From Bacillota bacterium (GTDB taxonomy: Bacteria > Bacillota > Clostridia > Christensenellales > UMGS416): DNA of 23,795 bases. Both the position numbers and the translations under genes were made by a program. A model generated the notes under the pieces. The model saw only the letters and a program-made list of their open reading frames with translations. It searched no databases and was not told the DNA's origin. Positions 13,825-19,914 of this stretch are shown here, in pieces (the first letter of the stretch is position 1; each line of letters opens with the position of its first letter). Where the stretch lies: positions 1 through 23,795 of the forward strand of contig JAEZSC010000145.1 in assembly GCA_023422005.1 (NCBI GenBank), in the 5' to 3' direction.

Positions 13825-14928
13825 ATGTTGAAGTACAAGCCCGATTGGCCCGCCAGCCAGCAGCGCTATGCCGCGTTCTGGGAAGGGGAACTCGTCGACC
13901 GCTGCTGCTGCAGCCTCTACGCGCCTGCTGACCGGCCGCTGGACGGCGCCATCGCACCGCCGCGCCCGCCCAGGGATGTGGCTCAGAAGTGGCTGGACGC
14001 AGGATTCCGCTATGAGAACGCGCTGGCCGGCTTCAACCGCACCCACTTCGGCGGCGATGCCTTTCCGCTGTTCTGGATCAACCTGGGCCCCGGCGTGGCC
14101 GCCGCCTACATGGGCGGCGAATTCGGCCTTGCCCCGGACACCGTGTGGTTTGACGCCAAGCCGCCCATCACCGACTGGCAGACCCGCCAACCCATCAAAA
14201 TGGACTGGGACAGCCCCATGTGGAAGACCACATGGGAGATGACCAAGCTCTTTTGCGAAAACGCCCGCGGGTATTACCACGTAGGTATGACCGATCTGGG
14301 CGGCAACCTGGACATCGTCGTCTCCCTGCGGGGCAACGACAAGCTGCTCTATGATCTTTACGACCATCCCGAGGAGATCAAGGCCGCCTGTACGGAGATT
14401 GACGTGGCATGGAAGCAGGCCTATGACAAGCTGCATGCGCTCATGGGCAGCCACCAGCAGGGCCACAGCGCCTGGATGGGCTTGTGGTGCCCCGGCACGT
14501 GGTATCCGCTGCAGTGTGATTTCTCCGCTATGATTTCCCGGCCCATGTTTGAGGAGTTTGTAACGCCCTGGCTGGCCCAGGAGGCCAGGTGGTTCGACCA
14601 TGGCGTTTATCATTTGGACGGCCCCGGCGAGATCCCCCATCTGGAGAGCATACTGGACATCGAGGAGATTCACGCGATACAATGCGTGCCCGGCGACATG
14701 TTCCAAAGCGACGGCAAGGCTTGGCAGTCCTTCGCCAATGAGATGTGGATGCCGGTCATGAAGCGCATACAGGAGAAGGGACGCCGGCTGATCCTGCTGG
14801 GCTTCAACCCCAAGGAACTGGATGCGATCATGGAAAACTTAAGCCCAAAGGGCCTTTACCTGGCGATGTTCCTGCCCAGCCAGAGCGACGCCCAGGACGT
14901 GCTGCGCCGTATCGAGGCGTGGAAGTAA
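13825..14928 (+). CDS. UroD-superfamily protein 4, HxC replaced by HLD
   Basis: A 367-residue TIM-barrel protein. It has the UroD-relative layout (PLFWINLGPGVAAAYMGG, the SAMISRPMFEEFVTPWL helix, then the sheet YHLDGPGEIPHLESIL), matching a known group annotated as uroporphyrinogen decarboxylase (URO-D)-like. At the metal site it reads His263-Leu264-Asp265-Gly266, so His is kept but Cys becomes Asp. The Trp/His-rich N-terminal half (NALAGFNRTHFGGDAFPLFW) suggests an aromatic-lined pocket. ATG 13825 follows GGAGGA. It is the last gene of the ppa-ABC-UroD operon. No clear terminator follows; a repeat cluster begins 36 nt after the stop. The function is unassigned. Confidence 0.75.
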   Translation: MLKYKPDWPASQQRYAAFWEGELVDRCCCSLYAPADRPLDGAIAPPRPPRDVAQKWLDAGFRYENALAGFNRTHFGGDAFPLFWINLGPGVAAAYMGGEFGLAPDTVWFDAKPPITDWQTRQPIKMDWDSPMWKTTWEMTKLFCENARGYYHVGMTDLGGNLDIVVSLRGNDKLLYDLYDHPEEIKAACTEIDVAWKQAYDKLHALMGSHQQGHSAWMGLWCPGTWYPLQCDFSAMISRPMFEEFVTPWLAQEARWFDHGVYHLDGPGEIPHLESILDIEEIHAIQCVPGDMFQSDGKAWQSFANEMWMPVMKRIQEKGRRLILLGFNPKELDAIMENLSPKGLYLAMFLPSQSDAQDVLRRIEAWK

Positions 14929-14964
14929 GGAAAAGACCTATTTTCCAGGAACGGCATTGTTCTC

Positions 14965-15126
14965 GGGGGATTCTTCGGTCACCGCGTTCCCTCAGAATGA
15001 CAGCATGTGAGCCGCTCTGCACCTTGCGCTGTCATTCTGAGCGCAGCGAAGAATCTCCCTGGTAAGCAACGGCTGACGTTCTTAATTAGGAGATTCTTCG
15101 TGCGCTGCGCGCCCTCTGAATGACAG
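14965..15126. repeat. REP/MITE-like cluster of three related repeat units
   Basis: Three copies of a roughly 31-39-nt unit whose ends are GTCATTCTGAG and GAAGAATCTCC. Copy B (15029-15059) runs on the plus strand; copies A (14965-15003) and C (15089-15126) run on the minus strand, so A/B and B/C form head-to-head hairpins. The unit closely resembles GTCATTCTGAGCGAAGCGAAGAATC-type interspersed repeats known from many bacterial genomes. No transposase is attached. Confidence 0.85.
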
Positions 15127-15374
15127 AAATGGTTTTATACAATACCTTGTTTCCGGCATACATTGTGAATAAGACGAAAATGCATCGCCCGGCGAGAGTT
15201 CTCGCCGGGCGATGAACCATGAGCCGGGGAAATCGTCCGAGCTCGCCGACTTTATGCCGCAGCTTCGCCGGCGATAGTGCAAGGAAGCCGTGACCGGCTT
15301 CCTTGCTGTCGAACGGGATGTATCAGCAATCGTTGTTTTCGTTGCCGCATCCGCTGCAGTGCCGCAAACACGAA
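15127..15374. other. Intergenic stretch with two long perfect hairpins
   Basis: I see no coding sequence in this stretch. It holds the 15-bp hairpin at 15183-15214 and a second perfect 12-bp hairpin, GCAAGGAAGCCG-TGAC-CGGCTTCCTTGC (15279-15306), without a U-tract on either side. Confidence 0.6.
15183..15214 (-). terminator. Long hairpin, probable terminator of the recombinase transcript
   Basis: CATCGCCCGGCGAGA pairs perfectly with TCTCGCCGGGCGATG around a 2-nt centre. On the minus strand it is followed by the U-rich CATTTTCGTCTTATT. It lies 160 nt past the recombinase stop. Confidence 0.5.
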
Positions 15375-16925
15375 TCAAAAGGACCAATGGATATGCACCG
15401 GCGTGTTCCCCGCGCGGTCGCGGTGGAACACCTCCACGCGCTGGATGAATTGCAGCGCCAGGTCTCTGGTCAGCGTTTCAAAGCGCCGGTACCGGCCAAT
15501 AAGATCCGCTTTGCCGGAACCCTGGCGCGTCTGCTGGTCCAAGGCGTCCAAGCCGCGCACCACGGCTACACGGCGCTCCTGCAGCGCCTGCCGCTCATTT
15601 CCCATCCTCTGGCTTAGTTGCAGGAACAATTCTTCAGCCAAGGTTCCCTTGGCCTTGTCCAGATAGAGGGAATACTGCGCCCGCTCCAGCTGCGAAAGCC
15701 TGGCGTCCAGTTGGGCCAGCTCAGTGGCCAGCGCCTGGCGTTGCCGCTCCTGTGTGTCGCCCTGCGTCAAGGCGTCTGCCAGCATGGCTTCGTCGATGAG
15801 TTTCCCGGCCAGATCGTTGAGTTCGCCCAGCAGCCGTTCCTCCAGCGTACGCAGGGGGATGCTGGCGCCGGAGCACGGCCCGCCCTTGAGCGCGCCGGGG
15901 CAGCGGCTATAGCGCCTGCCCCGTACGGTGTAGGCGTGCAGCGCCCGGCCGCACTGGCCGCAGAACAGCTTGCCCGCCAGAGGGCGCACCTCACCGTTCT
16001 TCTGAGGCCGGTGGTTGCGGTCCAGGGCGGCTTGCACGGGCTGCCAGGTGTCCCGGTCGATGATGGCTTCGTGGGCGTTTTCCACGACGAACCAAAGCTC
16101 CTTCGCCACGGTCTTGCGGCGTTTGCTCTTGTAGCTGACCTTGCGCTGCTTGCCTTGGGCCAGCGTGCCCGAATATACCGGGTTGCGCAGCACATGCAGC
16201 ACCGTGGCCGTGGTCCAGGCGCCGCCGCGCCTGGCCAGCTCTCCGCTGCCCGCGTTGAGCCCCTGGCGGCGCTTGTATTCGGTGGGGTTGGGAACGCCTT
16301 CCTGTGTCAATGTCTGCGCGATCCGGCTCAGCCCCATGCCCTGCAAATACATCTGGTATATGCGCCGCACGACCTGCGCCGCAGGCGGGTCGATCACCAG
16401 GCGGTTGCGGTCATCGTCGGCCTTGCGGTATCCGTAAGGCGCGAAGGCGCCGATGTACTGGCCTTTCAGGCGCTTGTTGTCCAGCACGGCGCGGATGTTG
16501 TCCGACAGGTCCTCCAAATACCACTCGTTGATCAGGCCGTTGATCTGGCGGCTTTTTTTGTTGCCCTTGATCGCTGTGTCGGCGTTGTCCACCAGGCCGA
16601 TGAAGCGCACGCCCCATTCGGGGAACAGGCCGTGGATGTATTTCTCCACGATCTCCAGCTCGCGGGAAAAGCGCGACTGAGTTTTGCACAGCACGATGTC
16701 CAGCCGGCCCCGCTGGGCGTCGCAGAGAAGGCGGTTGAAGGCCGGGCGCTCCCGGTCGCTGCCGGCGTAGTCCTCGTCGCTGTATATATCGTAGATATCC
16801 CAACCCTGCTCCACGGCATGGCGCGCCAGCATGCTCTTCTGGTTCTGTATGCTCTCGCTGTCGGCGGCGGGGTTCAGCTTGTCGTGGTCCTCGTCGCTTA
16901 AGCGGCAGTAGATCCCGACCCGCAT
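15375..16925 (-). CDS. Large serine recombinase (TnpX/Tn4451-like)
   Basis: A site-specific DNA recombinase of 516 residues that would integrate or excise a mobile element. The resolvase domain opens GIYCRLSDED with Arg8 and catalytic Ser10, then SIQNQ, SDEDYAGSDRERPAF and KTQSRFSRE (81-89). The recombinase domain has YIGAFAPYGYRK (157-168). A zinc-ribbon follows with Cys322, 325, 342 and 351. A coiled-coil of about 395-450 precedes the C-terminal ending VHIHWSF, typical of the clostridial TnpX group. I prefer ATG 16925, with GAGG 7 nt upstream, over GTG 16931. It lies 9 nt after a 43-residue ORF. No other conjugation, cargo or phage genes are adjacent, so it may be a solitary remnant. Confidence 0.95.
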   Translation of the reverse strand: MRVGIYCRLSDEDHDKLNPAADSESIQNQKSMLARHAVEQGWDIYDIYSDEDYAGSDRERPAFNRLLCDAQRGRLDIVLCKTQSRFSRELEIVEKYIHGLFPEWGVRFIGLVDNADTAIKGNKKSRQINGLINEWYLEDLSDNIRAVLDNKRLKGQYIGAFAPYGYRKADDDRNRLVIDPPAAQVVRRIYQMYLQGMGLSRIAQTLTQEGVPNPTEYKRRQGLNAGSGELARRGGAWTTATVLHVLRNPVYSGTLAQGKQRKVSYKSKRRKTVAKELWFVVENAHEAIIDRDTWQPVQAALDRNHRPQKNGEVRPLAGKLFCGQCGRALHAYTVRGRRYSRCPGALKGGPCSGASIPLRTLEERLLGELNDLAGKLIDEAMLADALTQGDTQERQRQALATELAQLDARLSQLERAQYSLYLDKAKGTLAEELFLQLSQRMGNERQALQERRVAVVRGLDALDQQTRQGSGKADLIGRYRRFETLTRDLALQFIQRVEVFHRDRAGNTPVHIHWSF

Positions 16926-16934
16926 GGCCACGCC

Positions 16935-17066
16935 TCAAGCCTTCCGGCTTTGCGCCGTGATGTGCTTTGCCAGCAGCAGATTGAAGTTCTTCTTCCTTTG
17001 TGCCTCGTCGCCGCTCTTGTAGAGGTTGTTCAAGATCACCTTGCACGCCGCCAACGATGAACACAT
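16935..17066 (-). CDS. 43-residue ORF ahead of the serine recombinase
   Basis: ATG 17066 to TGA 16935. The peptide begins MCSSLAACKVILNNLYKSGD and ends HITAQSRKA; it is basic, and its codons (CTG CTG CTG, AAG, ATC, ACG) match the GC-rich coding style of the window. The stop lies 9 nt before the recombinase ATG. AAAGG touches the ATG, a poor spacing, so the start is uncertain. The position suggests a co-transcribed accessory peptide or leader ORF. I recognise no family. Confidence 0.5.
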   Translation of the reverse strand: MCSSLAACKVILNNLYKSGDEAQRKKNFNLLLAKHITAQSRKA

Positions 17067-17120
17067 CCTTTCGTTGTTAGCATATGACAGCGGCGGGGCA
17101 TGGTACGCCTCAATAACGGT

Positions 17121-17149
17121 TTGACATTTGTGGAAAATAAAATTAGAAT
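17121..17149 (+). promoter_or_regulatory. Sigma-A promoter for the MFS-ArsR operon
   Basis: TTGACA (17121-17126), 17 nt, TAGAAT (17144-17149). The start near 17156 gives a leader of about 27 nt. The octamer AATTAGAA occurs at the -10 (17141-17148) and again at 17164-17171, a weak candidate for an operator. Confidence 0.82.
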
Positions 17150-17182
17150 GGGATGCAATGAATAATTAGAAAAGGATCAAAC

Positions 17183-18553
17183 ATGAAAGAAGCGCAAGCA
17201 ATGGTAGCGGCTGAGAGCACCGCCGATACGGTGGACAGCGCGATGCCGCGTGAGGAAGCCGCCGATGCCGGGCAGACGGCGCGGCCGGCCGGTAAAAAGA
17301 GCTATCTGACGCTGTTCCGGGAGGAGCGGCAGTATCTCAAGTACACAGCGGCCTCGGTCATCAGCCGCTTCGGCGACTCGGTGGACAGCATCGCCTACGG
17401 CTGGATGGTGTATGAGCTGACCGGTTCCAGCGCGTGGCTGTCCATCATCTTCGCCGTCAACGCGCTGCCCACAATCCTGTTCCAGCCCTTCGCCGGCGTT
17501 TGGGTGGAGCGCATGGACAAAAAGAAGGTCATGGTGCTGTGCGACCTGGGGCGCGGCGTCATCATCGCGGTGACCGGCATGCTCTATCTGCTGGGCGCGC
17601 TGCAGCCGTGGTATTTGCTGGCGCTCACGTTTATGAGCTCCACGCTGGAATCCTTCCGCATTCCCGCCGGGCTGGCGGCGTTTCCTCGCATCCTTGGGCG
17701 CGAAAACTATGACCATGGCACGGGCCTGAGCGGCACGCTCTCTCGCGTCAGTGAGCTGGTTGGACTGGCCGCGGCCGGCGCGATCATCGGCCAGTGGGGC
17801 GTTGGCGGCGCGCTCATCGTGGATGGGGCGACGTTCTTCCTTTCCTCGGCGATCCTGATGTGGGTGCGTTTGCGCCCGGAGCCCGCCCCGGTGCACAGGG
17901 AGAAGGCGGCGGGGTACTGGCAATCCATGCACGAGGGGCTGGCCATCTTCCACTCGCACCATGTGGTGTTCGCCATCTGCATGATGGGCGTGCTGATCAA
18001 CGCCGCCTTTGTGCCCATCAGCACGCTGCAGACCGCCTACGTACAGGAGAACCTGCGTCTGGGCGTGGAGGCGCTCACGGTGGCGGGTGTGTGCTCCACG
18101 CTGGCCATGGGCGTGGGCTCCTTCCTCTATCCGGTGCTGGTAAAGCGCCTGCGCAGGAAACATCTGATGGTGGGCGCGCTGGCGGTGTTCTCGCTGTCCT
18201 ATGGGCTCATGGTCGCTTGCGCGTCCGTGCCGGGCAACGCTGCCCGCCTGGCGTTGCTGGGCGCCACCCAAGCGGTTTTGGGCCTGGCGGTGGCGGTGTT
18301 CATGGCCGTTGTGCAGGTGTGCTTCATGCAGCGCGTGCCCGAGCGCTATCTGGGGCGGGTGGGTTCCATTTTCAACGCCATGGCCACCGGCATGACGCCG
18401 CTTACATCCTTCCTGGTGGCCGCGGCGGTCACGGTGCTTGCCATCGACCGCCTGTATGGTATCATGGGGATATTGATGCTGGCGTTGGCGGTGGGCGCGG
18501 GCTTGAACCGCACACTGCGCGCCGTGGACGGAGGGGCTGCCGATGCGCATTGA
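17183..18553 (+). CDS. MFS efflux transporter (MefA/MFS_3-like)
   Basis: A 456-residue inner-membrane exporter with about twelve hydrophobic segments. The first about 45 residues are hydrophilic and Ala/Glu-rich, an unusual N-terminal extension. The first segments (SRFGDSVDSIAYGWMVYELTGSS, then NALPTILFQPFAGVWVERMDKKKVM with MFS motif A at about 105-118) match macrolide-efflux-type MFS_3 proteins. ATG 17183 follows AAAAGG at 8-nt spacing behind a consensus promoter. The gene overlaps the next one by 11 nt, and that gene encodes an ArsR-type regulator, so the pair is probably a regulated efflux unit. The substrate (drug, metabolite or signal) is not predictable. Confidence 0.9.
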   Translation: MKEAQAMVAAESTADTVDSAMPREEAADAGQTARPAGKKSYLTLFREERQYLKYTAASVISRFGDSVDSIAYGWMVYELTGSSAWLSIIFAVNALPTILFQPFAGVWVERMDKKKVMVLCDLGRGVIIAVTGMLYLLGALQPWYLLALTFMSSTLESFRIPAGLAAFPRILGRENYDHGTGLSGTLSRVSELVGLAAAGAIIGQWGVGGALIVDGATFFLSSAILMWVRLRPEPAPVHREKAAGYWQSMHEGLAIFHSHHVVFAICMMGVLINAAFVPISTLQTAYVQENLRLGVEALTVAGVCSTLAMGVGSFLYPVLVKRLRRKHLMVGALAVFSLSYGLMVACASVPGNAARLALLGATQAVLGLAVAVFMAVVQVCFMQRVPERYLGRVGSIFNAMATGMTPLTSFLVAAAVTVLAIDRLYGIMGILMLALAVGAGLNRTLRAVDGGAADAH

Positions 18554-19640
18554 ACTCATGCGCCGCTGGGACTACACCTATGAATGCGTGACGCTGCTGA
18601 ACCAGCACGTGGATGGAGAAGCAACCGAGCGCTACATTGGCGGGTTCTGTGCGCGCCACGGCCTGGACAGGGAGCGGCTGGAGCCGCTGTTCGCCGAGAT
18701 ATGGGCCGTGCAGCGGCAGGTGTTGCCCGCTGTGGATACCGCGGACGCCGCCGTGGGCAAATACTTCCGCTCTCTGCACGGGGCGGCAGACGAGTGTTTG
18801 GCCAGTCTGCTGCTCGCGCCGCCCGTGGGGCAGGAAGTGCAGGAGTATATCCAGGGCCTGCTGGCACACACGTCGCGGCAGAGGCTGCGCTGGTTGGGTC
18901 AAGTCGTGCTGGGGCATATACAGGCGCGCATCTTTCCCGCGGACGAGCTGGACGCCATAGGTTCCGTGGAGCAACTCCTGCGGGCGGTGTTCGCCGAGAG
19001 CATCCCCGGTGACGACAAGCTTCTGCTGGCCGAAATCTGCGTCAATACCGATGTGGTTCTGCGGGATCTGGCCGTCATTATGGGGCGCGCCATCGCGGCA
19101 TTCCGGCAGGCGGAGGGCCTGCTGGAGCCGCGCCTGCGGGAGTCGCTGGCGCATCTGGAGGTGCTCATCGGCCGCCCGGGGCTCACGTTGGGGGATCTCA
19201 CCGAAGGCCGCCTCAACGGGCAGGCCAGTCCAGACAGCGTGTTGTATTTTTATCCCACAGCCATGTGCTCCTACAGCCGAAGATACAACATATCCGACGC
19301 CTACGAGGAGACGCTGCACTACGGCATCAACGTGCCGGCGCTCAGGCAGCTGGTGGAAAGCGCCGATGCCGCCGTAAACGCCCCGGAGATTCTGCGCCTG
19401 CTGGGCGACGCGACCAAGCAGGACATCCTTCACCGGCTGCGCGCGGGCAGGATGTACGGACAGGAGCTGGCCGCCGCGCTGGGCCTGTCCACGGCCACGA
19501 TCTCCTACCATATGAACCTGCTGATACAGCAGCGCATGGTCAGCGCCGAGCGCGAGAACACCAGGATCTACTACAGCCTGGACGGGAAGGGTATGGCCCG
19601 GGCGGTGGAGGTCATAGGCAAATTTCTTGGGGTTGAATAA
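18543..19640 (+). CDS. ArsR-type transcriptional regulator with long N-terminal domain
   Basis: A 365-residue protein whose last 86 residues (280-365) are an ArsR winged helix: APEILRLLGDATKQDILHRL, ELAAALGLSTATISYHMNLL with the recognition helix near 316-330, and the wing AERENTRIYYSLDGKG. The preceding 280 residues are mostly helical, with no metal-binding Cys cluster (no CxC), so arsenic/metal sensing is unlikely; a ligand- or peptide-binding role is possible. ArsR proteins are usually about 100 residues, so this is a large variant. GGAGGGG precedes ATG 18543. It overlaps the MFS exporter and probably regulates that operon. Confidence 0.87.
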   Translation: MRIELMRRWDYTYECVTLLNQHVDGEATERYIGGFCARHGLDRERLEPLFAEIWAVQRQVLPAVDTADAAVGKYFRSLHGAADECLASLLLAPPVGQEVQEYIQGLLAHTSRQRLRWLGQVVLGHIQARIFPADELDAIGSVEQLLRAVFAESIPGDDKLLLAEICVNTDVVLRDLAVIMGRAIAAFRQAEGLLEPRLRESLAHLEVLIGRPGLTLGDLTEGRLNGQASPDSVLYFYPTAMCSYSRRYNISDAYEETLHYGINVPALRQLVESADAAVNAPEILRLLGDATKQDILHRLRAGRMYGQELAAALGLSTATISYHMNLLIQQRMVSAERENTRIYYSLDGKGMARAVEVIGKFLGVE

Positions 19641-19689
19641 AAAGCTGTGTATCTGAAGGAGGGGAAGGATTTCGCTCCTGCGGAAGCGA

Positions 19690-19716
19690 CCAAAGGGCTT
19701 TCCGGTCGCCCTTTGG
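19690..19716 (+). terminator. Hairpin after the MFS-ArsR operon
   Basis: CCAAAGGGC (19690-19698) pairs with GCCCTTTGG (19708-19716). An alternative stem GCGACC / GGTCGC overlaps it. No U-tract follows, so it may belong to a repeat element rather than act as a classic terminator. Confidence 0.35.
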
Positions 19717-19762
19717 AAACCTTCGGACCACAACTTGTGAATAGCTAGGACATCATATGACA

Positions 19763-19791
19763 TACAGACAATCAAAGAATTACAGACAATC
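19763..19791. repeat. Two direct copies of TACAGACAATC
   Basis: TACAGACAATC at 19763-19773 and 19781-19791, an 18-nt period, inside a non-coding spacer. They are bracketed by CTAGGA (19745-19750) and TCCTAG (19790-19795). The role is unknown. Confidence 0.5.
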
Positions 19792-19800
19792 CTAGTATCC

Positions 19801-19850
19801 GTGTTTCCCTTGAAAAGGGAGGTGGCAGGCCTTTGGCCTGACGGAGAGTT
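19801..19850. repeat. Intergenic repeat-like element with two hairpins
   Basis: The stretch TCCCTT-GAA-AAGGGA followed by CAGGCC-TTT-GGCCTG and ACGGAGAG resembles an interspersed element seen between genes in many Clostridia (reverse strand: CTCTCCGTCAGGCC...CCTGCCACCTCCC). I recognise it by pattern only; no second copy lies in this window. Confidence 0.4.
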
Positions 19851-19865
19851 CTTCCCGGTAAACAG

Positions 19866-19901
19866 AAAGCCTGACCACAAGGCGTTGTGGTCAGGCTTTT
19901 T
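19866..19901. terminator. Strong bidirectional terminator between convergent operons
   Basis: AAAGCCTGACCACAA (19866-19880) pairs perfectly with TTGTGGTCAGGCTTT (19885-19899) around GGCG and is followed by TT. It separates the plus-strand MFS-ArsR unit from the minus-strand glycyl radical operon, whose last stop codon is 14 nt away. Confidence 0.9.
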
Positions 19902-19914
19902 GTGAATGCGTGTC

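Noticed and set aside
13117..14706. 529-codon minus-strand frame opposite UroD3 and UroD4
   Set aside because: No ribosome site, antisense to supported genes, and a composition typical of shadow frames.
15618..16901. 427-codon plus-strand frame opposite the recombinase
   Set aside because: The opposite strand carries complete serine recombinase motifs; this frame has none.
19763..19791. Start of a CRISPR array
   Set aside because: Only two 11-nt copies with a 7-nt spacer; no long repeats and no cas genes.
18462..19880. 472-codon minus-strand frame opposite the ArsR gene
   Set aside because: Antisense to a protein with a clear winged helix; it reads through the terminator and repeat region.
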